Source: Onychostoma macrolepis (Eukaryota; Chordata; Actinopteri; Cypriniformes; Cyprinidae). From it: a stretch of 64,000 nucleotides of DNA. The stretch spans positions 34,973,125 to 35,037,124 of the forward strand of contig NC_081155.1 of assembly GCF_012432095.1 (NCBI RefSeq), written 5' to 3'. Position 1 is the first letter of the stretch. The number at the start of each line of letters is the position of its first letter. Positions 13,027-25,910 of the stretch are shown piece after piece. The notes below the pieces were generated by a model, which saw only the letters and a program-made list of their open reading frames with translations, had not been told where the DNA came from and searched no databases. A program made the translations under genes and the position numbers.

Positions 13027-13803
13027 AATGCCAGGTTCACATTACTCCGTTTGCAGTGCGTATGCGGTACGTATTTTTTCCGCACTCATATTAATGGAAT
13101 AAAGCGTTCACGCTGCACACGGTTGCGGTCCGGCACTGCGTTCCAGGAGCAGTGCAGAGATCGTTTCCGTTGCATGTGCTGAATTAAAGTAACAGCGCAT
13201 TGTTTGCGGTAAATATGAACATGGATTGAAAATGTAGTAATTACACCATAAACGCATATAATTAAAGTCTACTGTGTTTCACAGTCAACACACAGGCTAT
13301 GGCTTTTTGGCTAGGTTTAAAGGAAAAGAGCACTTTTTGATAAACAAGGCAATAATAGATGGCACTCGTGGAGGTAGTAAAACAATGTTTTTTACGAACC
13401 ACAGGTTTGTTTGTAATAAAGATTTAAATGCAAACGAAAAGGCAGTAGAGCTGACTGTTTCTGTCAATGGTAAGTTTTAATTTAGAATGTTTGTGATAAT
13501 GTAAGAAATGTAGTTTAGCCTAAATGTTTTGCCACTTGCTTGAGCAACTTAATATGTCAATCTAGAAGTAAATGCAAAAGTAAAAAGCATTTAATCATGT
13601 GTTTCTTATATTTATTGCATTTAAACACATCCATGAAAGATTGTACTGTACTGTGTTAAAAAAGAATCACAATGCTGAAAAAGCATTTTCAGTCACAATG
13701 TTTGGATTTGAAATCAAAATAATGGATATGAGAGTCCGTGCTGCTTCTGCACCGCTTACGTACCACACATGGACTGCAAACGGAATATGTGTGAACCAGG
13801 TAT
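13027..13803. mobile_element. Inverted-repeat DNA element of about 780 bp
   Basis: Left end ATGCCAGGTTCACATTACTC, then CCGTTTGCAGT. The right end reverse complemented reads ATACCTGGTTCACACATATT, then CCGTTTGCAGT. I could not identify the target duplication with confidence. A plus-strand open stretch at 13274-13480 inside it is unremarkable. Confidence 0.65.
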
Positions 13804-14210
13804 AAAAGTCCACCTCACATACAGCTCACAAAATCAGGCTTGTGCTGTGTGTAAGCTATTGTGCCACAATGGCACGAATGTCAAAACAAAAATGCAGTGC
13901 ATGATCAAACATTTAGGTGAGATAAATATATATTTTTGAAAAATGTCTAAAAAATGCCCCCCTCCACCACTCAAATTAAAAAATCCCCTCTCACAAGAGT
14001 CACCTGAGAGGAGAATTCCCCCATTTTCAAAAATGAAATTCAGGCCCTGAATGAATGTCTAAAAATCTTGATTGGATCATCACTATAAATAATTCTACAT
14101 GATAAAAAGAAGGCTTTAAAAAGATCAGTATTGGTGATTGTATCGACAGATACTGCTTTCTGTGATCGGCGAGCGGCCTCAAAAATCCTGATCGGAGCAC
14201 CCCTAATAAA

Positions 14211-17200
14211 TATAATGAGATCAACAACAGGCGCCTTGAATGTATGGAGAAGAGGTCAATTTAAAATTTCAGTTTAAAACAAATGATCTGTGGAAGATTA
14301 CATTTAATTTCATATTTAAATATTCAACATTAAACAAGTGATTTTTCCCACAGTGTTAAAGAAAAACACCCTTTCTCCCTACAATAACTGTGCTTACACT
14401 TAATAATCAAACATATTCAAAATCCACCTGCCTCAAAAATCTGCAGTGGCACATGCATTTAAATCAGAATGGTGTTTTATGGCATCGTCACACCAGTGAA
14501 TGACTGACATCAACCCAGTTTTCTTTCACTAGTCTGCCCACTGGCCCTCTGGGTGAAGCGAAGGGTGGCTAATGCTTCTTTCACTGACAAAATGATCCAG
14601 AGAATGAATGTGATGTTCTAGGACTGAACACTCCTCAGTGCCTATAGGGCCCCAGCAACAACAGAAGATGTCCCATGAACTTATATAATCAATATTACTG
14701 AGCTGTATCAGAAAACCGTGGACTTAAGTTTCAGTATGACCTTCCAAAGAGTCAGTGTTTCTTTGTCAGTGTGATACACAATACATTTGCTCTTCCCAGA
14801 ACTAAAATGACAACACCTCTATAACCTTACAGAACATCTGATCAAATTTCTGCGCAGCATCTTTAGCATCATTTCACATTTAGCACCTGCATAATTCCCT
14901 AGGTTAATACGCATAATTTGGGAACCGCAGCCTTTCTGTAACACGGTTTTTTGTAATTAGGTGAGTATTTCCATTAACGAAGAATTATGCTGATGACCTA
15001 GAACAAAAATATTTCAGTATGTGATGACAAAAGGCTGCTATGTCCTCTTAAACCACCTACACATGAATTGACAAAGCTCTTAGCATTGAAATTATTTTTG
15101 GCCACTTTTTGCATTGTTAAAATTCAGGCTGCTTAAAAATTAGACAAATGCATTTCCTTATGTTTGCAACCACTATTGTCTTTATATGACTTAAAGGCTG
15201 AGCAGAACGTCCACAGCTAGATGACGACTTGAATAAATAACATAAATTATTAAGGTGGGCAGTTACACCTCCATATAAATGTCATTCTTTCCGAGACGCT
15301 GGGAGCGATTATGCAACAGTGTCTCAGTTTTCATGCTGGTCCTCTACTTCCTATATTAACAATCACTCTTGCATAAAACAAAACCCAAACAAAATCAAAT
15401 ATTTCATTCAGAAATGCACATGTTAATTCAGAAACTTGGCAATTCTTTAACATTTTATTCCTCTTCCCGCCTCCCATTTAAGAGCTAAAAATAGACTCAG
15501 GCCCAGAAGACGGAAGCGAGGTCTCTCTCTCTCTCTATCATAGTGCAGACACCTGTCTAAGCGCCCTGGTCAGGTAAATGTAGACGTAGCCTGTGGACTA
15601 AAGCTGTTCCATTAAAAACTGTTCCAAACAACACAAACTCAAGAGTACAAGGACTTTGCACATATGTGATAACTTGGTGTATGCATTCTGACAACAGTCT
15701 GGTTGCATTGCACAAGCAGACCAATACTAATAAAGATTTTTGAACAAGGAGTGATTTTGAACAGTGAAAATTAAAATTCCTCTGTGAATTATGGAATAAA
15801 AATACTCTCTCCGTAAAATACTCTTTTGTGACTTCTCTTTGTGTCTCTCTATCTCTCTCCATACTGTGTAATTATACTGCATAGCTGAGCATTAGCAGGC
15901 TGTTTGCTTGGCTGGTGCAGCGGTTGAAAAGGTGTTTATTCCCCATAGTAGCACTTGGTGCCAAAACTGATCTCATAAGCTTATACTAATGCCTGAGCGT
16001 CAAGTCCAGATTTGCACAACTCTACATAGGCCTTAAATTGACTAGAAGAAACGTTAAACACATTGAGAAAGAGCTACAGATCGACTGGTGCTTTAATTCT
16101 TAGGCAATCATTACTGAACCAAAAGTCAAAGCTAGTTTTCTAGCAAGTGTAATAATGTTATCCCTAATACAGATCTTATTTGTTTTCAAAATATTAATCA
16201 TTTAATTATTTGTACATTTTTACATTGAATCTCTATATATGTTGGTTTATACCAGCACAAAATAAAATACTGTAACTGATGCAATACCATGCATTCTCTG
16301 AAACAGGAATGTACTTGTTTATTTGCGTACAAATGATCAGATATGCAGAGTGCTTAGAATTATGCTGCTTTAAAAAAACATACAACTGCTTATAATGCTC
16401 ATGGTTATGATGATGACATCTTAATAAAGAAGATGAACCACTTTCAATACATGAGAACAGCGATGAAAAAAGCATTTTAATCTATGTGGTTGCACAAAAT
16501 TGATTCTGATATGTTATTACACACACACAGTTAATGAAATTAGTCATTCTAACCTTACCTAATTATTTTTATCATTTAATCTGAGTCTACAAATGAACCT
16601 TTTTGACTCAATCTAATTGGATTTTTGAGACAATCAGATTTTTATCACATTCAATACATTCAATATAGCACAGAAAATAAATGGGAAATGAGAAATAACA
16701 TGCAAAATCAAAATGTGGTAACAGAATCAAAATGCATACTTACAATTTAATTGACATGTACTGAGAGCAAGTTTGATTGTGCTCATCTGCCGTTATTGCT
16801 TCTGATAACATTTTGAGTCTCATTATGACTTTAATCGTAATATTAAGACAATTTCACAGAAAAACACTATTTGAAGCCATCTGTATTAACACAGTGATAT
16901 ACTGTAGATCCGTTTCACTCGGGTACAGCCACCATCAAGTTCTCTGGATTTCTCTCGGTTCCCAAACACTTCTGTCAGAACCAAACAGTTGCCATAGAGA
17001 TGAGCAGTCTACTTTGTCATTCGCAGTGTCTGCGATACCAAAATACCCACAAGCCTCTACAGATAACTCCTATTCTTACTGACTCCAAACATTATTTTTA
17101 TAGTACTCCAGTAAAAGAGTTGCCAACATTTTTGGGTCAATTAAGTGCAAGGCTAGGTAAGGTAAGGTATATACAGGCAGGTATACTCACTAGAGCAAAT

Positions 17201-18600
17201 AATCTTACAACACACAAAGAGTCACGTCCCTCTAAAGCAGTGATGGTGTCTGGCGCATTTCGACTTTGGCGCTGGTACATGTAACACTGGTGCAAGGTAA
17301 CATGTGTAAACAGATCGATAGATCACCCTGGTTATGTCAAAGAGCGCTGGAAAGCATCCAAAAAGAGGATGTGCTCTAATAACTTCATCATTAATATACG
17401 CAGCAGTGATTCGGGTTCCAAGAACACACTTATCAATACCAGCATCACATACGCAAGCAAATCAACATTACATTATATAACAGTACATGTAATTATTGTG
17501 CATACAAATACATAGATCGGGGGATGCAAGGTATAACAAATCGCAATATAAACAAACTCAAAGCTCCAAGAACGTACATTCTAATCCTAATATAAGTTAT
17601 TAGACTGGGATTGTTATTGAAAAAGCCCCAGCTGACTTGAAAAACATAAAAACATCCCTTGCATACACACAGCTGAAGAAAAGTTAGAGGCTGTCTCATG
17701 CAACTACGCAGTACATGACTTAAATATGACACCAAAGACGTACCTGCTTTTCAAGTGTTTTGAATCAATCCTAGAGTGTATTTCATTTTATCAAAACACA
17801 CATTTTCCACAGGTAAACCTGTCCCGGACAGAATGTCCTGTTTCATTCGATCCTGCCAGCAAAAGCACTGCAAGAGAGCAGTTTCAGTCAGAGCAGAGAC
17901 TCAGAGAGAGACCCCTCCCCTCTGTCTTCAGCTGCAGCCAAACTGTGCCGCAGTAACCAACCAGAATTGTGTGTGTGTGTGTATCAGGGAGCGAGTGACT
18001 TTTCCGAGGTAGCCCTGGAATGCATTTTCCTCCCCTTACCCAGAACCCTCTGTGCCAGCCTAGGCAATAGCAGGGACAATCCTCCCTGCTCTGCGACACA
18101 CACAGGAGCACCCCAAAAAAGATCTCTATTAAACACTGTTAAAGGCTGCTGGGGTTTTCACGTCAAATAATGAGTCAGAGAGCTCAAAGTTCACTGCTGA
18201 CTAAGAATGTCTGTGTATGTGTGTGTTTGTGTATGTATGGGTGGGCAGATTACCTCCTCTTGGCTACAACTTCTGTAGAAATAAGGGGCCCTCCTGTGAG
18301 TATCAGAATGCATGGTTGCTAAGCAGCCAAAACTCTCGTTTAAAGAAATGGAGGAGTCTGTCTGCTCAGTTTTAAACCTGCTTGATGAGAGAGAGAGATA
18401 GTGATATGACAAACAAAAGACAATGTAAAATGGCCCAGTTTTACTAAAGTCTTAACTTAAAATGGGAGATTAAAAGCCCACACAAATCTGTTCAGATTAA
18501 CAGTGATAATCCAGCCAAATGCATGTTCGTTGAGTTCACAGTTCTTCTGGAGAGTGTGTGATACACTTTATGAACTAAAACAAGTCATCATCTTATTCAT
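14211..18600. other. No confident gene; AT-rich intergenic or intronic sequence
   Basis: No protein-coding exon was recognised. The stretch 17800-18400 is less AT-rich and contains a possible short minus-strand exon (separate entry). SLC7A2 and PDGFRL, which lie between MTMR7 and MTUS1 in human as I recall, were not detected here. Confidence 0.4.
18254..18412 (-). other. Possible upstream mtus1 coding exon (weak)
   Basis: A minus-strand open stretch ends at a donor reading CAAGAGGAG then GTAATC, in phase 0. That phase matches the acceptor of the large mtus1 exon at 8009. An internal ATG would give MHSDTHRRAPYFYRSCSQEE before the junction. There is no homology support and the exon start is undefined, so this rests only on phase and a fair donor. 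Confidence 0.2.
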
Positions 18601-18611
18601 TTTATTTTATT

Positions 18612-19562
18612 GGTACACTACCATTTTAATTTTAAATTAAATAAATAATTTTATTCCAATAACTTGATACAATTTTGACAGTAAAAACATTTATAATGTT
18701 ACAAAAGATTTCTATTTCATGCTGTTCTTTTGAACTTTGTATTCATCAAAGAATCCTGGAAATGTATCATGATTTCCAGAAAAAAAAAAAAAATTATTCG
18801 GCAGCACAGCTGTTTTCATTGATAATAATAAGAAATGATCCTTTCCAAAGGATCATGTGACACTAAAGACTGGATTAATGACTGCTGAAAATCCAGCTTT
18901 ACCATAAACATGAATAAATTATATTAAATATATTAGAATAGAAAAAAAAAGATAATTAATATTTAATAATATTACTGTTAAAGGCAGCCTTGGTGAGAAC
19001 TAGGGTTGCAAAGGGGCGGAAGATTTCCGGTAAATTTCCGGAAGTTTTCCGGAAACTTTCCATGGGAACTTCGTCTGGGGAACTTTGGAAATATTCCAAA
19101 TTTGAAACTTACCATTAATTTATGGGAATTTACGGGAATTTTTGGGAATTTATGGGAATTAATTGGAAATGTATAAAACTGTATCATATAAAAACATAAA
19201 TATATATTTTTTTGATCATAGACTCACTTGCATGCAAACTAATACAAATTTAACAATTTTTAGGGGGGAATCTGTGATGCTTTTTTCAGGATTTATTGAT
19301 GAATAAAAACTTATGAACAGTTTATTCAAAACAGAAATATTTTCTAACAATATAAGTCTTTGCTACTACTTTTTTAAAATTAATTTAACACATCCTTGTT
19401 GAATAAAAGTATTAATTTATTTCAAAAAAAGAGAAAAGATACTGACCCCAAACTTTTGAATAGTAGTGTATTGTTAAAAAAGGATTTCTGTTTTAAATAA
19501 ATGTGTGTTTGTTTGTTTTTTTAACTCTTTATTCATCAAAGAATCCTGAAAAAAGAATCACA

Positions 19563-19593
<31 letters not shown>

Positions 19594-19890
19594 CATATAT
19601 TAAGCAGCACAACTGTTTCCAAAATTGATAATAAATAAGCATATTAGAATGATGTCTGAAGAATCATGTGGCACTGAAGACTGTAGCTTTGCATCACAGA
19701 AATACATTATATTTTAAAGTATATTACAACAGAAAACCATTATTTTAAATGGTAATACCGGCAATACTGCACAATATCACTGTTTTTTTTTTTTTTTTGA
19801 TCAAATAAATTAAGACTTGATGAGCAAAAGATATGCAATGTTTAAAAACATTAAAAATAGTAATGTGTCCAAACTTTTGACCAGTACTGC
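18612..19890. repeat. Cluster of interspersed DNA-element copies
   Basis: At least two copies of the 'CAAAAGTTTGGGG' family lie here (about 18612 to 19469, and 19475 to 19890). An AGGGTTGCA/CCGGAAACTTTCC-type repeat at about 19001-19180 interrupts the first. The second contains a (TAA)n tract near 19566-19596. Confidence 0.55.
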
Positions 19891-19943
19891 ACCTCTGTAT
19901 GATAACAGAAAACTGGCCAGAAGGAGCATCACAGCTTGAGCTA

Positions 19944-21548
19944 CAGTGAGGCAAAAAAGTATTTAGTCAGCCACCAATTGTGCAAGTTCTCCCACTTAAA
20001 AAGATGAGAGAGGCCTGTAATTTTCATCATAGGTATACCTCAACTATGAGAGACAAAATGAGAAAAAAAAATCCAGAAAATCACATTGTAGGATTTTTAA
20101 AGAATTAATTGGTAAATTCCTCTGTAAAATAAGTATTTGGTCACCTACAAACAAGCAAGATTTCTGGCTCTCACAGACCTGTAACTTCTTCTTTAAGAGG
20201 CTCCTCTGTCCTCCACTCGTTACCTGTATTAATGGCATCTGTTTGAACTCGTTATCAGTATAAAAGACACCTGTCCACAACCTCAAACAGTCCAACTCCA
20301 AACTCCACCATGGCCAAGACCAAAGAGCTGTCAAAGGACACCAGAAACAAAATTGTAGACCTGCACCAGGCTGGGAAGACTGAATCTGCAATAGGTAAGC
20401 AGCTTGGTGTGAAGAAATCAACTGTGGGAGCAATTATTAGAAAATGGAAGACATACAAAACCACTGATAATCTCCCACGATCTGGGGCTCCACGCAAGAT
20501 CTCACCCCGTGGGGTCAAAATGATCACAAGAACTGTGAGCAAAAATCCCAGAACCACACGGGGGGGACCTAGTGAATGACCTGCAGAGAGCTGGGACCAA
20601 AGTAACAAAGGCTACCATCAGTAACACACTGCGCCGCCAGGGACTCAAATCCTGCAGTGCCAGATGTGTCCCCCTGCTTAAGCCAGTACATGTCCGGCCC
20701 GTCTGAAGTTTGCTAGAGAGCATTTGGATGATCCAGAAGAGGATTGGGAGAATGTCTTATGGTCAGATGAAACCAAAATAGAACTTTTTGGTAAAAACTC
20801 AACTTGTCGTGTTTGGAGGAGAAAGAATGCTGAGTTGCATCCAAAGAACACCATACCTACTGTGAAGCATGGGGGTGGAAACATCATGCTTTGGGGCTGT
20901 TTTTCTGCAAAGGGACCAGGACGACTGATCCGTGTAAACGAAAGAATGAATGGGGCCATGTATCGTGAGATTTTGAGTGAAAACCTCCTTCCATCAGCAA
21001 GGGCATTGAAGATGAAACGTGGCTGGGTCTTTCAGCATGACAATGATCCCAAACACACCGCCCGGGCAACGAAGAAGTGGCTTCGTAAGAAGCATTTCAA
21101 GGTCCTGGAGTGGCCTAGCCAGTCTCCAGATCTCAACCCCATCGAAAATCTTTGGAGGGAGTTGAAAGTCTGTGTTGCCCAGCGACAACCCCAAAACATT
21201 ACTGCTCTAGAGGAGATCTGCATGGAGGAATGGGCCAAAATAACAGCAACAGTGTGTGAAAACCTTGTGAAGACTTACAGAAAACGTTTGACCTCTGTCA
21301 TTGCCAACAAAGGGTATATAACAAAGTATTGAGATGAAATTTTGTTATTGACCAAATACTTATTTTCCACCATAATTTGCAAATAAATTATTTAAAAATC
21401 CTACAATGTGATTTTCTGGATTTTTTTTTCTAATTTTGTCTCTCATAGTTGAGGTATACCTATGATGAAAATTACAGGCCTCTCTCATCTTTTTAAGTGG
21501 GAGAACTTGCACAATTGGTGGCTGACTAAATACTTTTTTGCCCCACTG
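19944..21548 (+). mobile_element. Tc1/mariner transposon, full length with long TIRs
   Basis: The ends are CAGTGAGGCAAAAAAGTATT and, reverse complemented, CAGTGGGGCAAAAAAGTATT. Terminal inverted repeats extend for roughly 150-200 bp, with strong similarity through the stretch containing GAGAGAGGCCTGTAATTTTC. The element is flanked by the TA duplication (19942-19943 and 21549-21550). It encodes one transposase, broken by two frameshifts (separate entry). The near-identical TIRs suggest fairly recent insertion. Confidence 0.9.
20310..21332 (+). pseudogene. Tc1-family transposase, frameshifted
   Basis: The plus-strand frame from ATG 20310 encodes the paired-like DNA-binding domain, beginning MAKTKELSKDTRNKIVDLHQ, with the GRPR-like motif present as SGAPRK. 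An extra G in the G run near 20560-20566 shifts the frame, which then reads GGPSE and stops. The correct reading continues in another frame (...LQRAGTKVTKATISN...) until a second shift near 20700-20707. The catalytic half is intact from about 20707 to 21332. It contains WSDETK, HDNDPKH and SPDLNPIENLW, the DD34E triad of Tc1 transposases, and ends ...GYITKY. Both breaks would prevent a full-length protein from this copy. Confidence 0.92.
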
Positions 21549-21550
21549 TA

Positions 21551-22533
21551 TACGGTTGCTGGGGTGTTCTGGGTGATTGCTTGCTGGCGCGAGTCAAAAT
21601 AGCACAACAACAAGTATGATATTCTGGCTCGCTATCAACTAAATAGTGGTTTTGTCAGCTGACTTATCACTGAACTGTGGTCAAGTGGTCAATAATAGAC
21701 TATGGTATCTTCAGTCTCACAGCTGTTTTTCCAAATAAACTCATATTAGACGCCAGGAAAACACTGCTGACAAGCACTGAGACAAAACATGAACACAAAC
21801 AAACCAAAAACAGTGTCAAGCGCATCAGTGAAGAATTAAGTTGTGGAAAGATATTGTCCTGTCCACTTCATATCACAGTCAACTAGTTATTAACTTGTGA
21901 ACGTACAATCTTGCTCCCAACGTCATTCAGCATGGAAAAAAATAATAATGCATAACACATTGCGTAGAAAAACACATAACTTCAATGACACACATAAACC
22001 CCAGCCAGCAACCATAACCACAGCTGTAACCACTGACATTGAGGTACATGATATCAGAGCTGTGTAACTGTGTTTAACTGCCCTTAAATAGACAGTTAGA
22101 ATGAAGTCCATATTTCTGTTTGCCTTCAATGTCTCCAGCACCGTTTTGAGAGATGACAAGCAGACCACTTGTATGGAGACTAAGGACCATATTGTCTCAA
22201 AGAATTCTGTTTAGAACAGTTCGTTTGCCTCTGGGTCTTTTTTAAGCTTAGGCCACACAAACAACACCACATTTGCATATATTATTACACAAGCTCAGAC
22301 ACAGGAGTCATGGTTGATCTGGTCATGTTATCAGGTTAAAGATAAATTTGATATTTGCAGTGTTCCAGTGAACCAACATCAGGATCGCTTGGGAAAACAA
22401 ATCAGCACTCTTATTCAAGTGGACAATACAGAAGTGGGCAAATACTCAAGCAGCTGAAGACAAAGGTTTCACTTGGACCTACAAAAATGCTTTACCTCAA
22501 TGCATGTGAACTTTGGCTTATCAAACACTACTA
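21551..22533. other. No gene seen
   Basis: Sequence between two transposons. Short open stretches on both strands show no recognisable motif and I treat them as chance. Confidence 0.4.
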
Positions 22534-22537
22534 TTAA

Positions 22538-23191
22538 AGGTGGGGTATGTATATTTTCAAAAACGTTTTAGAAAAATGAGTCAGGCCCAGTACCAAGACA
22601 AACGTGTAGCCAATCAGCAGTAAGGGGCGTGTCTACTCATGATGCAGAGGAGAGAGCGCTCATCAGTGCACATGACGGACATTAGCCGAGTCGAGCGACG
22701 ACAGAAAGATAGAGATGGCGGATAAAAAACAAAAGAGGAAAATGCCTGCAAAACAAAAAAAGGCTTACACCATGTCTACACCGGACATGACAGTTGTTTA
22801 CTGTCAGGGATTTGTCGTGTCGCAGCGCGGCATCCAGTGTAGACAGCATCACTGATTATAATGAGTTCTATAGTATTTTGTTGCTCACGTCCGGTGTAGA
22901 CACGGCGTTACGATAAGGTAAGAAGTAGGACCCGTGTAAATATCGGATCAGCTTTCCAGCGCTGGAGAGAACTCAAGGAGCGAGAAGGCCTGCGATCAGA
23001 TGCCGAGGCTGCTTTGTTTCTTCTCGATAGGTGAGTAACACTGGTTTTTGTTTCACAGAACTAATCGTTGCTGTACGTATTTGTGAGGCGGAGCTATCAA
23101 AATAGGGGCGAGACCCTTTTGAGGTAGGGGCGTGTTCATTTTGGTGCTTTCAAATGTCAACATTGGCTACCAGAAATCACTTACCCCACCT
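22538..23191 (+). mobile_element. TTAA-flanked DNA element carrying a short coding exon
   Basis: The ends are AAGGTGGGGTATGT and TTACCCCACCTT. Each is bounded by TTAA (22534-22537 and 23192-23195), the target duplication typical of piggyBac- or Kolobok-type elements. Inside, a plus-strand ATG at 22715 opens MADKKQKRKMPAKQKKA. After a nested insertion, the frame at 22933-23030 encodes RVNIGSAFQRWRELKEREGL followed by RSDAEAALFLLDR. It ends at a strong splice donor, GTGAGT, at 23031. I recall similar peptides at the N-termini of many uncharacterised fish proteins. Confidence 0.7.
22769..22908. mobile_element. Small MITE nested in the TTAA element
   Basis: The inverted ends are ACCATGTCTACACCGGAC and, reverse complemented, CGCCGTGTCTACACCGGAC. 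It separates the two halves of the coding exon of the host element. The target duplication may be TTAC but this is not clear. Confidence 0.6.
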
Positions 23192-23212
23192 TTAACTATA
23201 TATACACATATA

Positions 23213-23336
23213 CAGTAGTCTTTGAAGTGGATCAAAAAGTTCATCAAAGTTGTCCTAAGACAAGAACGCATTTTGGTTTTAGGTTTTAGGGCAACTTTGA
23301 TGAAAGGTTTTGATCCACTTCAAATGTTTAGTACTG
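23213..23336. mobile_element. Near-perfect hairpin MITE, TA-flanked (124 bp)
   Basis: The arm TTTGAAGTGGATCAAAA at the left is matched by TTTTGATCCACTTCAAA at the right. The second arm segment CATCAAAGTTG pairs with CAACTTTGATG. The ends are CAG and CTG, flanked by TA, as in mariner-derived MITEs. Transcribed, it would fold into a long hairpin. Confidence 0.65.
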
Positions 23337-23339
23337 TAT

Positions 23340-25905
23340 ATGAATGCAGGGTGGCAGTATATATGCCAATATATTTACAATATAGCACAATAACTCAATG
23401 ATAGAAAATGTTAGTACATAAAGTTGCTGAAATTAAAATAACGTTTAAATGCAAATATTTACTCAAAATTCACTATTAAAAAAAAACTGTTAGTAAAATT
23501 TACAACTGAAACAGAAGCACAAAAAGTGCCGCTGGACTGTAAATGTGTTGTGTTGATTCATTTTTTATTTATCAGAAGTACAGATTCATAATATTTAAAA
23601 TGTCAGAAGAGATCAAAACAAACAGAGATTCATATTTAAGTGGTTTTGTGCAACTATGTCTGAGAATCTGTTTTCACAGTCAGGACAGCACTTCAAGCCT
23701 GGACACACTTGTGATGTGTAATGTGTGTGTGTGGTACACTGAGCCAACATTGTAGATAGCAGGGCTTTAATTTCACTCTTTATCTGTCCAAAGGATTTTA
23801 ACACTCTCACCCAACACACTCACACACATCCAATAGCTATTCTGTTTTGAAGAGATATAAATAACTTGATACCTAGATTCATGAACAATTAGTCCTTTAG
23901 GTCCAATCTCAATTTTTCAATTCAGGAAATAAATAGCAGCATCCATCTTCACTTAAACATAGAATGGAAACTCCGACACAATCCTGACCAGCCATGCACA
24001 TGTTCCAGCAGTCTGCAGGTCATATGTTTCCCAGGCTCCCTCTATTAGACTAAGAACCTATACAGAAACATCAGCACTCTCAGGGGCCCGTAAACATAGG
24101 CATTCAACCTCACCGCAGACTTCAGCGGATAGAGTTACTAATAATATTTACTCAACCAAAAACAAGCCATTAATAAAATGTTTGTTAGGGCCTGTTCACT
24201 TGCAAAGAGAGTGAATGCAGGTAGATTTATGACAAATCATCTAGAGCACAATGATGCCCTTTTCTTAATAAAATCATTTGCAGATGTCGGCATATTTTAA
24301 TAAAGAGGCCATCAATACAACATTCATGATATTTTTAAAGATTAATGAGTTTATTACAAATATATTAACTTTATAATTAAAAATTAGAATGTCAAGATGG
24401 ACAGGACACCTCAACTTGAGCAAACTCAGACCAGTAAAATCAGGTTCCACATGTCAAATATAGAAATAGAAAAATGACACTCCAACATTATCTGGTCCAA
24501 CTGAAATGAATTCACCATGCATACAATATAATAGACCTTAGTCAGTATGGTGCCATGTTTAATTTTAGACAGGAGTGAAAACGAGGCTGTGAGGGACAGA
24601 AGTACAGTGTGTTCAATGGAATGTATTGTTGTTTAACAACATACCGATTGTGCAGCTGAAACATCTTTCTGGAAAAAAAAGCATACAAAAACTCCACAAG
24701 AGTGCGAAGGAATTACATAAGTTTCACAACTCCATCTTGAGTAAAGACTGCAAGTCTATCCTTCACAGCCTCGTTTTCATCAGTGTTAAATTCATCATGG
24801 CATCTCCTGATTAAGGTCAATAAGTACAATAAGTCTGATTCTGTTAATAAATATGATGACATCAAATAAAACGCTGCTGAAAATTCAGCTTTGCCATCAC
24901 AGGAATAAGTTACATTTTATAACATAATAATAAAGAAAATAGTTCTTTTCACAATTTTGATGTTTTACTGTATTTTTACTCAAATAAATGGTGAGCATAA
25001 GGGGGAAAAAAAATTATGTAAATGCATTTATGAATACTCTTCAAAACCGTTTAGCTTTCCACATCACTGAGAAAGGAGGACCAAGAGAAGAAGACCATGT
25101 GTAAGCAACTATGTTCTGTTACTTGTCTGCTTTTGTTAAAGCGGAGTGACAGAGAAAAGATACTGCCACAGCAAGCTGTCCATCATGGCCTACGGGCAGC
25201 TCTGACTGGAGCCTCAGCTGGAGTATTTTCTTAAAACTGCGACCGCAGGCACTTTCTCGGCTTAATCTGCAGAGACAACTAAGTAAACCGTCTGTAGGAT
25301 GATTACACTGAAAAGTGTAAACACTGTGGCTTTATCGACCAGTTCGACACAGAAACGTTCAGTAATAGCGTGAGTTTGAGGCAGGTCTGAAATATATATT
25401 TTTCAAATTAAACAAAATTTAGAGAATTGCTTAGTTCAGAGATTAAGAACACTATACAAGTAATCTATTTAACAACATTAACTTACAACTTTTTTTATTC
25501 TTAACTCTGTTTTTGCCCTTGTCTTACCTTCTCACTATCGTCGCATAGGCTTACATCAGATTTCATATTAATCATATCACAGTCTGCCGAGTTAATGCCG
25601 CGTTCACTGTTGGGCTCATGAATATTAATGAAATTGCGTTGATCTCGGCATTGCGATTTGCTGAAATCAAACCGTTGACAGGTGAGCACTAGCCAATCGC
25701 ATTGTCGCTTGCATGTTAGTCCTGCCTACTGCTGTAGTAGACAGCATAGACGTAATAAATCATTATGTCTATGGTAATCAACTTGCAGAGGCATCTGCTT
25801 GGGCTTTAAGTCTTTGTTTTACACGAATGGCTAAAATTATTTCGATGCAGTATGCAATTTAAAACAAACCTCTTAAATTTGTATTTATTTATTTGCATAC
25901 ATACA
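23340..25905. other. No gene seen; fragmentary repeats
   Basis: AT-rich sequence with a partial copy of the 'CAAAAGTTTGGGG' family at about 24838-25030 and a (CATA)n tract at its right end. No exon recognised. Confidence 0.4.
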
Positions 25906-25910
25906 TACAT

